A stretch of DNA of 64,000 nt from Leadbetterella sp964563435. GTDB taxonomy: Bacteria > Bacteroidota > Bacteroidia > Cytophagales > Spirosomataceae. The notes beneath the pieces are model-generated. The model did not search any database. It saw only the letters and a list, made by a program, of their open reading frames with translations, and was not told the DNA's origin. This document shows positions 25,728 through 34,311 of this stretch, in pieces. Every line of letters starts with the position of its first letter. Within the stretch, counting starts at the first letter, position 1. The position numbers were made by a program, and so were the translations under genes. The stretch is from NCBI GenBank assembly GCA_964563435.1, contig CAZLXI010000007.1:102194-166193 (forward strand), given 5' to 3'.

Positions 25728-26201
25728 ATGAATATGAAAAGTAAAGAAGTCGTCTCCACTTTCTATGAGGCCATGAAGGTACGGAACTACAAGACTATGG
25801 CCTCCTTATATGCCATCAATGCCGTTTTCAGTGACCCGGTTTTTCCCAGCCTCTCCGGGTTCGAGGCCGGTAAAATGTGGGAAATGCTGCTGAAAAGCGG
25901 TAAAGATATGGAGGTGGAATATCAAATCCTGGATCATGGAAAGGATAAGGCCAGGGTCAGGTGGGTGGCCCGTTATACTTTTTCCAAAACCGGCCGGAAG
26001 GTCCGGAATGAGGTGGTCTCTACTTTTGAGATCCTCGACGGCAAAATCCTGACCCAACGCGACCGTTTTAATTTCAGGAAATGGGCGCGGCAGGCCCTGG
26101 GCTTTCTCCCCTGGCTGCTGGGCTTTACCGGACTTACCCAAAAGAAGGTGCAGGAGACTGCGGAAAGGGGTTTGAATGATTTTATCAGGGCCCATCCTTG
26201 A
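25728..26201 (+). CDS. SnoaL/NTF2-like protein
   Basis: A 157-residue cytosolic protein with the NTF2/SnoaL cone-fold pattern: long N-terminal helix (VVSTFYEAMKVRNYKTMASLY), then NAVFSDPVFPSLSGFEAGKMWEMLL and beta strands ending in a turn rich in Arg (RDRFNFRKWARQAL). Such proteins bind small hydrophobic molecules or act as isomerases or dehydratases; no catalytic residues can be assigned. Two in-frame ATGs at the start (MNM) leave a two-codon ambiguity. Followed by a palindromic repeat and convergent genes. Confidence 0.78.
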   Translation: MNMKSKEVVSTFYEAMKVRNYKTMASLYAINAVFSDPVFPSLSGFEAGKMWEMLLKSGKDMEVEYQILDHGKDKARVRWVARYTFSKTGRKVRNEVVSTFEILDGKILTQRDRFNFRKWARQALGFLPWLLGFTGLTQKKVQETAERGLNDFIRAHP

Positions 26202-26209
26202 AGATGTCT

Positions 26210-26310
26210 AAAAGCACGCAAACTGCTGCGTTGTTTAGGTATTCGACCTCAGTCACATACTACAAGTATGCTCCTTCGTCCTGACCGCCTGGCATTTTCA
26301 CACTTTTTAA
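26210..26310. repeat. Palindromic intergenic repeat, copy 2
   Basis: About 100 bases sharing blocks with 15515-15640: AAAAGCACGCAAACTGCTGC at the left, AGTCACATACT and AGTATGCTCCTTCG in the middle, and CACTTTTTAA at the right. Outer AT arms are shorter than in copy 1. It lies between convergent genes. Confidence 0.85.
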
Positions 26311-26355
26311 ACCGCTTTGGTAATTTTCACCATATAGGTAGCACTTTTCAGACAC

Positions 26356-26841
26356 TCACGGATTTTGGTCGTTGACGGGACCCCGGTTCATTTTTACAAA
26401 AATCAATTTTGCGTCAGAGTCCGGGTTGGTGATCTCCAATACCGTATAAGCAGGATCCCCCAACTTATCCGGTGCCACATACAGACGGTTGGCGGCTGCG
26501 AGCTTTTCAAAAAAAGCTTCCTCTTCTGCATTCCGGGATCCGGGCCTGTTCAGGCTCCCCGGGCTTACGCGGTAAAAAAAGCCTTTGATAAATCCGGCGG
26601 AAACGTGTTTTATGACATAATTTCCTGTAAAGTCATGGTCCTTGTACCGGCCTTTGAAATTACCGGTTTCAAAATCTATTTCCAGTTCTGCTTTAGAGCG
26701 GGCAGCGGCTTTCTGAAGTTTTTTTAGGTCATCTGAAAGCTCAGTGACCAGCCGGTAGGTGATTTCAGGACCTTTTCGCGGGAGGCGATGAGAGCAGGCC
26801 GTAAAAACCAGAAGTAAGGCAGTAAAAACCCGGAAGATCAT
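26356..26841 (-). CDS. Small lipoprotein of unknown function
   Basis: A 161-residue protein with a lipoprotein-type N-terminus (IFRVFTALLLVFTAC, Cys16). The body is a single soluble domain with beta-rich segments (AELEIDFETGNFKGRYKDHDFTGNYVIKH) that are reminiscent of META/HslJ-like beta folds, followed by helices and a second beta part (YTVLEITNPDSDAKLIFVKM). I do not recognise the family. Its start overlaps the end of the upstream aminotransferase gene by four bases, so it is read from the same mRNA as pabC. Confidence 0.72.
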   Translation of the reverse strand: MIFRVFTALLLVFTACSHRLPRKGPEITYRLVTELSDDLKKLQKAAARSKAELEIDFETGNFKGRYKDHDFTGNYVIKHVSAGFIKGFFYRVSPGSLNRPGSRNAEEEAFFEKLAAANRLYVAPDKLGDPAYTVLEITNPDSDAKLIFVKMNRGPVNDQNP

Positions 26842-27452
26842 ATTTCGGCAAGAATAAGTTCGTTTTGGTCTGTTACAAAAGTATATCTTTTTTCAAAATC
26901 GCGCATGGCGTTGATGAAAGCAATGGCTTCAAAGCGTGGGAGGTCATGTACAGTGACCGTCGCTTCGCGCAGCGCACCGCTACGGACCAGCGCAGCTCTC
27001 CTGGTGCCGGGAAGTAAAAAAGTATCGGGAGTGACCCATTCTTCGCCGTTAAAGAGGGCCACATTGCAATACGTGGTATCGGTGATGAAGCCGTCTTTCA
27101 GGAAAAGGATATCGTCGCAGTCGGGATAAAGCGCGAGACTCTTCCTGAAAAAATCGCGTTCAGCGTATTTAAAAGGGTAATCAAAATCACCTGCGTTCAT
27201 TATTCCCAGCTTCCTGTGGGGTTGAATTTCGTACAGGTCTACCCGTATGCCGGTAATAGCAGAGTCATAATCCACCCGCACTTTAAAAAGGCCTTCAGGG
27301 TAGTCCGCGAGGGCATGGTACAGCTCATTTACCTCGAAGCCGGCACGGCTAAAAAAGGCCGCCTGTGTTTTCCGGACACGTTCCAGGTGAAACTCTACGT
27401 TGCAAAGTTGACTGTTCAGAAGCCGGAAGGTTTCGAAGAATTCTGCTTTCAT
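26838..27452 (-). CDS. pabC: Class IV aminotransferase, probable 4-amino-4-deoxychorismate lyase
   Basis: PLP enzyme of the class IV fold, 204 residues from the chosen start MKAEFFETFRLLNSQ. The PLP lysine lies in DYPFKYAERDFF (about 95-106), and the C-terminal cofactor segment reads DGFITDTTYCNVALF and LPGTRRAALV. The family turns aminodeoxychorismate into p-aminobenzoate plus pyruvate; the pabB gene 0.8 kb upstream on the same strand supports this role. A longer frame begins 15 codons upstream but has no similarity there. Between pabB and this gene stand a PIN toxin and its antitoxin. Divergent from typical PabC in length, so the symbol is a probable one. Confidence 0.8.
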   Translation of the reverse strand: MKAEFFETFRLLNSQLCNVEFHLERVRKTQAAFFSRAGFEVNELYHALADYPEGLFKVRVDYDSAITGIRVDLYEIQPHRKLGIMNAGDFDYPFKYAERDFFRKSLALYPDCDDILFLKDGFITDTTYCNVALFNGEEWVTPDTFLLPGTRRAALVRSGALREATVTVHDLPRFEAIAFINAMRDFEKRYTFVTDQNELILAEI

Positions 27453-27497
27453 GCCGGAAGTCGCATTATTTGGGTTAAAGATAAAGCAAATATTCAA

Positions 27498-27902
27498 TCA
27501 AAAGATGGTAACCCTTAAAGAAGTCAACGGTTTTATTTTCTCGAAATCGGCTTTATTGCATGTGTAAATTTCGGAACAATACGATTCGGCTATGGCTGTG
27601 TGGAGGCAGTCATTAATGCTTTGAAAACCAATTTTACAGGCCAGTTCTTTGGCCCGAAGGAAGTGCTCTGAAGTGTAATTGGTAATGCTATGAGACTCCA
27701 GTTCATTGAGTTTTTCAACTATAGAAAAGGATTCTGTATTTAACTTGGCAAGGACAAAGCCGATTTCCTGTAAGTTTAAAGGAGATACGTAAAATTGACT
27801 TTTAGCAATGAGGTTTTTGATTTTTTTGGTCGCAAGCCTGTGGAGTTCTTTGTCCTGAATTATAAGATAGTGAATCAAATAATCTGTATCAAAATAAGTC
27901 AT
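27498..27902 (-). CDS. PIN-domain toxin (VapC-like ribonuclease)
   Basis: A 134-residue PIN-domain protein. The acidic active-site residues are in place: Asp5/Asp7 (TYFDTDYLIHYL), an internal Glu in LQEIGFVLAK, Asp in SINDCLHTAIAE and the later TCNKADFEKI. VapC toxins cut tRNA or rRNA when free of antitoxin. The small gene just upstream encodes the probable antitoxin, 31 bases away. The DNA is visibly richer in A and T than the flanking pabB and pabC. The RNA target cannot be told from sequence. Confidence 0.85.
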   Translation of the reverse strand: MTYFDTDYLIHYLIIQDKELHRLATKKIKNLIAKSQFYVSPLNLQEIGFVLAKLNTESFSIVEKLNELESHSITNYTSEHFLRAKELACKIGFQSINDCLHTAIAESYCSEIYTCNKADFEKIKPLTSLRVTIF

Positions 27903-27933
27903 GTGTTTAATAGGTCATGTGGTAATTGATAAG

Positions 27934-28152
27934 TTATGCGTTTAATTCATTGATGAGTTCAGAAAGGTTTATTTCCTTTCCAATAACTTTAGGAGGGTAT
28001 TTTTTTTGTAATGCCTGCATTCTTTTAAGGGCCTCTTTGGGGTCAGGTTTATTTTCCCTGAAAGGAAGCCATACCTCCTTTTTGTCCTGAAATCCTCTAA
28101 GTTTTTCAAAGAAGCTGAAGGCTGTATCTTTAGGATTTGTGATGGTCTGCAT
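27934..28152 (-). CDS. Putative antitoxin of a VapBC-type pair
   Basis: A 72-residue charged protein placed just upstream of the PIN toxin, the usual order for a toxin-antitoxin operon. The middle is basic and mostly helical (DPKEALKRMQALQKKYPP); the C-terminal INLSELINELNA is the kind of short amphipathic tail that antitoxins use to fill the toxin active site. No AbrB, RHH or Phd/YefM motif is clear, so the antitoxin family is not assigned; the function rests on position and size. Confidence 0.68.
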   Translation of the reverse strand: MQTITNPKDTAFSFFEKLRGFQDKKEVWLPFRENKPDPKEALKRMQALQKKYPPKVIGKEINLSELINELNA

Positions 28153-28227
28153 ATGTTCTTGTGCTTTTATGCCTTATTAAACAATAAAACATAATAAAAT
28201 AGTTCTAAAATTTAACTCAAATATATC

Positions 28228-29367
28228 TTACCCCACCGGCACATACAGTTTCTGATACACCTCCTCATATTCTTTATGTACATCGCTGAGATGGGTAATT
28301 CCGCCCCCGCTCTTAAAGATTAGCCCCTCATCGGTTTGCTCAATAAAGCGGATCATGACGGCAGAGGTCAGGGTCTTTCCGTCAAAGATGCCGCAAACAC
28401 CGGAGTAAAAACCCCGGTTACCGTCTTCGTGTAGTTTTTCTTCTGCCCGGGCTATGATCTCCAGGGTTTTGATCTTCGGGGCTCCGCAGATAGAACCTGC
28501 CGGAAGCAGCTCAAAAAACCAGGTGCCCAGCGTTTCTTTCCAGTTTTCGGGTAACTGCCCCCTGATCTCGGAGCTCATCTGCAATATCCCGGAGGCGTCT
28601 TCCCTCCGGATCCGGTCGATATACTGGAAGCGCTCCACCCGTACCCGGCCGGCTACCTTGCTGAGGTCGTTGCGTAGCAGATCTACAATGGTGGTGTGTT
28701 CGTAAAGCTCTTTCTTATCCGACCGGAGTTTTTCTTCGGCATTTTCAATGCCCGCATCTATTGTGCCTTTCATGGGAAAGGTAGCGATTTCCCCCGTTTC
28801 GGAAACGGTTACAAAGGTTTCAGGTGAAAAACAGACGAACTGCCCTTTTATCCAAAGCTTATACCGGGCATGGGCTTTTTCAAAGACCTCTTCCAGGCTG
28901 TCGACCCCGGTAATGGGAGTGGACGCGGTGAGGTTCGTCAGGAAGCTGTTTCCGGCCAGGATATTTTTTCTTACATACTGAAAGGCGTTCCGGTAGGTTT
29001 CAAAAGCTATCTTTTCCGGTTGAAGACGGAAGAGGGTGTCTGAGGGGGCCGGGCTTTGCTGCCCGATCATGTCTTTGTGCTCTTCAACAAGCTGACAGGA
29101 GCTACTTTCTGAGCAGGCAGCATCTGAGCTGTCCGGTTTATATGACCTGTTGCTGTCAGGCCGGCCAGGTGTCTCCCAATGTTGATTTCCGGACACCCCT
29201 GTACTTTTTGCCCCTCCCGAAAAGTCATAACGGATAAGGTCCGGGTCTAACTCATCCAGCGAAACCATATAGCTCCGGGTCCGGTCATAGCTGATCACAA
29301 ACAAAAAAGGGCGGCTCCCTGATTTGTTCATGAATTCAATGGCGGCGGATTCGTCTAAAGTTACCAT
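28228..29367 (-). CDS. pabB: Aminodeoxychorismate synthase component I
   Basis: Chorismate-binding enzyme that, with a glutaminase partner, aminates chorismate to 4-amino-4-deoxychorismate, the first step to p-aminobenzoate and folate. The 379-residue protein contains FPMKGTIDAGI (about 197-207), HTTIVDLLRNDLSKVAGRV (about 225-243) and the signature GSICGAPKIKTLEIIARAE (about 300-318). Residues about 50-115 form a Ser-rich, low-complexity insertion (SDAACSESSSC) not usual in the family. It lies downstream of gcvP, separated by a long hairpin, and upstream of the toxin-antitoxin pair and pabC. Confidence 0.9.
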   Translation of the reverse strand: MVTLDESAAIEFMNKSGSRPFLFVISYDRTRSYMVSLDELDPDLIRYDFSGGAKSTGVSGNQHWETPGRPDSNRSYKPDSSDAACSESSSCQLVEEHKDMIGQQSPAPSDTLFRLQPEKIAFETYRNAFQYVRKNILAGNSFLTNLTASTPITGVDSLEEVFEKAHARYKLWIKGQFVCFSPETFVTVSETGEIATFPMKGTIDAGIENAEEKLRSDKKELYEHTTIVDLLRNDLSKVAGRVRVERFQYIDRIRREDASGILQMSSEIRGQLPENWKETLGTWFFELLPAGSICGAPKIKTLEIIARAEEKLHEDGNRGFYSGVCGIFDGKTLTSAVMIRFIEQTDEGLIFKSGGGITHLSDVHKEYEEVYQKLYVPVG

Positions 29368-29397
29368 AAGCTCAGGTTGCCGGGAGGGATGAAATAA

Positions 29398-29495
29398 GTT
29401 AAAAATGAAAAGTTAAAAACTAAAAGTTGCGGAACATTCTTCATATTTATATACTAATGTACCGCAACTTTTAACTTTTAACTTTTCACTTTTAG
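29398..29495. terminator. Long AT-rich hairpin between gcvP and pabB
   Basis: Arms 29398-29432 and 29462-29495 pair almost throughout; the closing TAAAAGTTGCGG/CCGCAACTTTTA is perfect over 12 bases, with a 29-base loop. On the minus strand it stands between the gcvP stop and the pabB start, and may end or attenuate the gcvP transcript. Confidence 0.65.
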
Positions 29496-29499
29496 TTTT

Positions 29500-32370
29500 T
29501 CACTGATAGGACTCCACCGGTTCACACGCACACACCAGGTTCCTGTCCCCATAGGCCGAATCCACTCGGCTTACCGAAGGCCAGAATTTGTTGGTTTTCA
29601 GTCGCTCTGCCGGGAAAGCGGCTTTCTCCCGCGAATACGGAAGGGTCCACTCGTCGGTCATCACCACGTTCATCGTGTGCGGCGCATTGACCAGCACATT
29701 ATTGTCTTTCGGATACAGGCCTTCTTCGATTTCGGCAATTTCACGGCGAATGGCGATCAGGGCGTCGCAGAAGCGGTCCAGTTCGGCTTTGGATTCCGAC
29801 TCTGTTGGCTCGATCATCAGGGTGCCGGCTACGGGGAAGGAAACGGTAGGCGCATGAAAACCGTAATCCATGAGCCTTTTGGCGATATCTTCCACTTCTA
29901 CACCGGTAGCTGCTTTGAACGGCCGGCAGTCTACGATCATTTCATGGGCGCACCGTCCGTTAGTTCCGGTGTAAAGGATAGCGAAATGCTTCTCCAGTCT
30001 TGACTTGATATAGTTTGCATTAAATATGGCATACCGGGTGGCCTGCGTCAGCCCATCCCCGCCCATCATGGCAATGAAGGCATACGGTATGGGCAAAACA
30101 CCCGCGCTTCCCCACGGAGCGGCCGATATCCCGTGAATACTGTGCTGCCCGCCTGTTTTTATCACGGCATTGCCCGGCAGGAAGGCCGCCAGCTCTTCCG
30201 TACAGCAGATGGGGCCTATACCCGGACCGCCGCCCCCGTGCGGAATGGCAAAGGTCTTGTGCAGGTTGAGGTGGCAGACATCGGCGCCTATGCGGCCCGG
30301 GGAGGTCAGACCCACCTGGGCGTTCATGTTGGCGCCGTCCATATATACTTTACCGCCGTACTGGTGGATGATGTTGCAGATGTCGATGATGCTTTCTTCA
30401 AATACGCCGTGGGTAGAAGGGTAGGTCACCATGAGGCAGGCCAGCGTGCCGGCATATTGTTCGGCTTTGGCCCGGAGGTCTTCCACTTCAATATTCCCTT
30501 TGTCATCACATTTGACCACCACCACTTTCAGGCCGGCCATCACCGCGGAGGCAGGATTGGTGCCGTGGGCCGAAGAAGGGATCAGGGCGATGTTCCGCTG
30601 GCTCTCTCCTTTATTTTCGAAGAAAGCCTTGATGACCATGAGTCCGGCCAGTTCGCCCTGGGCGCCTGAGTTAGGTTGCAGGGAAGTGGCGGCAAATCCC
30701 GTGATCTCTGCCAGCCAGGATTCCAGCTCCCTGAAAAGCTCCTGGTACCCCTGCGTCTGATCTTCCGGTGCAAACGGGTGGATCTGTGCAAAACCCGGCA
30801 GGGTGATCGGCAGCATCTCTGACGTAGCATTCAGCTTCATGGTACAGCTTCCCAGCGAGATCATGGAATGCACCAGCGAAAGGTCTTTGTTTTCGAGGGC
30901 TTTCAGGTAACGGAGCATCTCATGCTCGGTCTGATAGCTGCTGAAAATGGGATGCTGCAGGTATGGAGTAGTTCTCCGGAGGTTTTCAGGAATCCGGTCT
31001 TCCACCTCATTTTTAAGATGAAGCACCAGCTTCTCTCCCCGTGCTTCCGAAAAGATCTCGAGCAGCAGGGCCACATCGGCCAGGGTCTTGGTTTCGTCAA
31101 AGGAAATGCTGATGTCGCCGTTGCCGTGGTAGCGCAGGTTAACCCCGCGGGCTTCGGCGATCTCCCGGATGCGGGTATTGTCGGTCACATCCAGGGTAAC
31201 GGTATCAAACCCGGTGTTATTCAGGATACGGTAGTCAAGTCCCTGCACCGAATTGGCAAACAGGGTGGTCAGGCCGTGTATTTTCCCGGCAATTCTTTTC
31301 AGGCCTTCGGGTCCGTGATAAAGGCAGTAGCCGGCCGACAGCACGGAGAGAAGCACCTGCGCCGTACAGATATTGGAAGTGGCTTTTTCACGCCGGATAT
31401 GTTGTTCCCGGGTTTGCAGCGCCATACGAAGCGCCCGGTTACCGGAAGCATCTACCGATACCCCGATGATCCTCCCCGGGATCTGCCGCTTATATTCATC
31501 TTTCGTTGCAAAAAAGGCAGCGTGCGGTCCGCCGTAACCCATAGGGACGCCCAGCCGCTGACTGGTTCCTACGGCCACATCGGCGCCCATCTCTCCGGGA
31601 CTTTTGAACAGGGTGAGCGAAAGCAGGTCGGTGTTGATACAAACTTTGATATCCTGCTCGTGCAAGGCAGCGATCAGGGCTGTATAGTCTTTTACCTCGC
31701 CCTGTGTTCCCGGGTTCTGGATCAGCACACCGTAAACGTCAGACCCGGTAAAGTCGAAGGTTTCCACATTTCCCGTCACTACATTCACTCCTATGCCTTT
31801 GGCGCGTCCTTCCACCACATCAATAACCTGGGGATGGCAGCTGTCGGACACGAAAAAGGTATTGGCATTTTTCTTTGTGCCTTTTTTAAGCCCCCCCAGC
31901 ATTGACATGGCCTCGCCGGCCGCAGTAGCTTCATCCAGGAGAGAGGCATTGGCGATCTCCATTCCGGTCAGATCAGCCACTACGGTTTGAAAAGTAAGCA
32001 GCATTTCCAGCCTTCCCTGGGCTATTTCCGCCTGGTAAGGTGTATAAGCTGTATACCATGCCGGGTTTTCCAGGATATTCCGCTGGATGACCTTCGGCAG
32101 AACGGTATCGTAATAACCGCAGCCGATAAACGTTTTGAAGATCTTGTTTTTCGCTGCCAGCCGGGCGATCTTCTCCTGGAACTGTACTTCGGTCAGGCCT
32201 GCCGGCAGGTTCAGGGCTTTTTCACTCCGGATATTGGAAGGAATGGTCTGGTCTATTAATTCATCGGGACTGTTGACACCAATGGCGGCACACATGGCGG
32301 CTATTTCTTTTTCAGATTTACCCTGGTGCCTGTTTTCAAACAGTTCCGGCGAATTCAAATCGATGAGCAT
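29500..32370 (-). CDS. gcvP: Glycine dehydrogenase (decarboxylating), P protein
   Basis: PLP enzyme of the glycine cleavage system; it decarboxylates glycine and passes the aminomethyl group to the lipoyl arm of GcvH. One continuous 956-residue chain, so both halves of the P protein are fused as in most bacteria. The PLP site is visible as CHLNLHKTFAIPHGGGGPG (about residues 705-723). The N-terminal half has FIGCGYYDTVLPKVIQRN and the ISLGSCTMKLNA segment opens the second half. Start at 32370 (MLIDLNSPELF) is preferred to an ATG 13 codons upstream. gcvT and gcvH are not in the window. Confidence 0.97.
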   Translation of the reverse strand: MLIDLNSPELFENRHQGKSEKEIAAMCAAIGVNSPDELIDQTIPSNIRSEKALNLPAGLTEVQFQEKIARLAAKNKIFKTFIGCGYYDTVLPKVIQRNILENPAWYTAYTPYQAEIAQGRLEMLLTFQTVVADLTGMEIANASLLDEATAAGEAMSMLGGLKKGTKKNANTFFVSDSCHPQVIDVVEGRAKGIGVNVVTGNVETFDFTGSDVYGVLIQNPGTQGEVKDYTALIAALHEQDIKVCINTDLLSLTLFKSPGEMGADVAVGTSQRLGVPMGYGGPHAAFFATKDEYKRQIPGRIIGVSVDASGNRALRMALQTREQHIRREKATSNICTAQVLLSVLSAGYCLYHGPEGLKRIAGKIHGLTTLFANSVQGLDYRILNNTGFDTVTLDVTDNTRIREIAEARGVNLRYHGNGDISISFDETKTLADVALLLEIFSEARGEKLVLHLKNEVEDRIPENLRRTTPYLQHPIFSSYQTEHEMLRYLKALENKDLSLVHSMISLGSCTMKLNATSEMLPITLPGFAQIHPFAPEDQTQGYQELFRELESWLAEITGFAATSLQPNSGAQGELAGLMVIKAFFENKGESQRNIALIPSSAHGTNPASAVMAGLKVVVVKCDDKGNIEVEDLRAKAEQYAGTLACLMVTYPSTHGVFEESIIDICNIIHQYGGKVYMDGANMNAQVGLTSPGRIGADVCHLNLHKTFAIPHGGGGPGIGPICCTEELAAFLPGNAVIKTGGQHSIHGISAAPWGSAGVLPIPYAFIAMMGGDGLTQATRYAIFNANYIKSRLEKHFAILYTGTNGRCAHEMIVDCRPFKAATGVEVEDIAKRLMDYGFHAPTVSFPVAGTLMIEPTESESKAELDRFCDALIAIRREIAEIEEGLYPKDNNVLVNAPHTMNVVMTDEWTLPYSREKAAFPAERLKTNKFWPSVSRVDSAYGDRNLVCACEPVESYQ

Positions 32371-32406
32371 AAATAATGAAGAGATGAAGTGTAAAAAAAA
32401 GTGACG

Positions 32407-32414
32407 CAAATTTA
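32407..32414 (-). promoter_or_regulatory. -7 box for gcvP
   Basis: Minus-strand TAAATTTG fits TAnnTTTG, 36 bases before the chosen gcvP start. The -33 region lacks a clear TTTG. It lies inside the frame extension of the longer start, which supports the shorter one. Confidence 0.4.
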
Positions 32415-32479
32415 GTGCTTTTGTGCCGTTGTTTAAATAAAAAGTTTTGAAGTTATTTGTTGTTCAAAAATTTAGTTTA

Positions 32480-34024
32480 ATGAAAAAAATAGTCTGTTCG
32501 ATGCTGGGGGTTTTGCTGTACGCCGGTTTAACGGCCCAGTCGCCCCTGAAAACTTACGAGGCCACCATATCGGAGGCCGATCTTAAAAAATACCTGACGT
32601 ACATTGCCTCTGATGAGCTGGAAGGAAGAGATACGGGGTCGGAAGGGCAAAAGAAAGCCGCAAAATATATTATTGAACACCTGGAGCAGTGGGGCCTTGA
32701 GCCGATAGTGAGCACGCCGTCAGGAAAAAGCTATCTGCAAACCTTTCCTTTATACAAGTCTGACTGGGGCGAGGGTTATGTAACGGTGGGGAAAAAGAAA
32801 ATGGGCTTCTTCAAAGACTATATTCCTTCGGGCCTGGTAAATATCCCCCAGGAAAAGGGCTTTGAGACGATATTTGTGGAATACGGAGTAAAAGACGCTG
32901 ACCGCGATGATTACCAGGGAAAGGAAGTAAAAGGAAAAGCGGTGGTGTTTTTGTCGGGTGATGGTACCCGGGACGGACAGGGTTGGGCAGGCACTGCAGG
33001 CCTTAGAAGAAAGAACAAGATCGCCTCTGACCTGGGTGCGGCGGCGATCTTTGAGATATCTACCGTTGATGAAAGTGCCTTTAAAACCACTGTAGCGGAA
33101 AGAAAGGCGGTTTTGAGCCGGTTCAGCCGAATGACCATTGAGAAGTCGCCGGCATCTGTCGCTACGGCGGTCCCGGCTTTCGTGACATCGAAAGCTATGG
33201 GGGCCGCACTGATAGGGGTGAAGGCTTCAAAGCTGGAGAGTTATGTGGCGGGAGGTACGCTCAAAACGAAACCGCAGCGTATAAAGCTAAAATCGGAAAG
33301 GGTAGATAAGCCGGTGGAGACTGCCAATGTGATGGGCTTCCTGGAAGGTACGGACCGTAAAGATGAAGTGATCGTGATCTCGGCCCATTACGACCATGTG
33401 GGCGTGGATGAGAAAGGCCAGATCTATAACGGAGCGGATGACGACGGCTCGGGCACCTGTGCCGTGCTGGAGCTGGCGGAGGCCTTTGCCCGGGCCAAAA
33501 AGGAAGGACACGGTCCACGCAGAAGCTTCCTCTTCCTTTGGGTGACCGGAGAAGAGAAAGGACTGCTGGGATCGGAGTACTTTACAGACCACGACCCGGT
33601 GATACCGCTAAAAAATATCATGTGCAACCTGAATATTGATATGATAGGAAGGGTGGATAAGAAGCATGAAGCTAACCCGGATTACACCTATATTATCGGG
33701 AGCGACAAGCTGTCTTCCGAGCTGCACGCCATTTCGGAAAAAGCGAATAAGGAAAGTGTAAACCTGGAGCTGGATTATGAGTTTAACGACCCCAATGACC
33801 CCAATAAATTCTATTACCGCTCCGACCATTACAATTTCGCGAAGAACAAGATCCCGATTGCGTTTTACTTCACGGGTGTCCATGAAGATTACCACCGTCC
33901 GGGCGATGATGTGGAGAAGATCCTTTTCCCCCGTTATGCCAAGATCGTGAGGCTGGTGTTCCATACTGCATGGGAATTGGGCAACCGCGATAAGCGGATT
34001 GTGGTGGATAGTAACAAACCGTAA
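32480..34024 (+). CDS. Secreted M28 family aminopeptidase with PA domain
   Basis: Zn-dependent exopeptidase of 514 residues with a signal peptide (MKKIVCSMLGVLLYAGLTAQ), hence periplasmic or outer-membrane. After DELEGRDTGSEGQKKAAKYI, a protease-associated region spans about 110-260. The M28 core shows SAHYDHVG (first His), GADDDGSGTCAVLELAEAF (bridging Asp), WVTGEEKGLLGSEYF (catalytic Glu), NIDMIGR and a late HEDYHRPGDD (last His). The start at 32480 gives the signal peptide. Divergent from gcvP. The peptide substrate is not known. Confidence 0.92.
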   Translation: MKKIVCSMLGVLLYAGLTAQSPLKTYEATISEADLKKYLTYIASDELEGRDTGSEGQKKAAKYIIEHLEQWGLEPIVSTPSGKSYLQTFPLYKSDWGEGYVTVGKKKMGFFKDYIPSGLVNIPQEKGFETIFVEYGVKDADRDDYQGKEVKGKAVVFLSGDGTRDGQGWAGTAGLRRKNKIASDLGAAAIFEISTVDESAFKTTVAERKAVLSRFSRMTIEKSPASVATAVPAFVTSKAMGAALIGVKASKLESYVAGGTLKTKPQRIKLKSERVDKPVETANVMGFLEGTDRKDEVIVISAHYDHVGVDEKGQIYNGADDDGSGTCAVLELAEAFARAKKEGHGPRRSFLFLWVTGEEKGLLGSEYFTDHDPVIPLKNIMCNLNIDMIGRVDKKHEANPDYTYIIGSDKLSSELHAISEKANKESVNLELDYEFNDPNDPNKFYYRSDHYNFAKNKIPIAFYFTGVHEDYHRPGDDVEKILFPRYAKIVRLVFHTAWELGNRDKRIVVDSNKP

Positions 34025-34311
34025 CTAAAAATTTAGTAATAAGCTGAGTTGAAGTAAAATATAACTCTAACGTTATCAAGCTTTAATACGTTTGATTGGT
34101 TAAAACGGGTGTTAAAAGGGCTTTTTCGGGGATTAACGGAGATTAAATTTTCGTAAATTATTTATCAAAATAATTTTTGTTTTAAATGTTTTTCTTTAGA
34201 ATTGCCAAAGAATTATTTTCAAAATCAGTTAAAAACAATTTAAAAATTTCAGAATAGTTCGGGAGGACTTATTTTGAGAGGACTTTTTAACCCTAAAAAT
34301 TTTTTATCCAA

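Noticed and set aside
30868..31905. 345-residue open frame on the plus strand
   Set aside because: Fully antisense to gcvP, composition typical of a mirror frame of a high-GC-third-position gene, no motif.
34025..34311. Possible small gene or RNA before exbB
   Set aside because: The region is AT-rich with several stops in all frames and no tRNA-like or conserved RNA fold that I can see.
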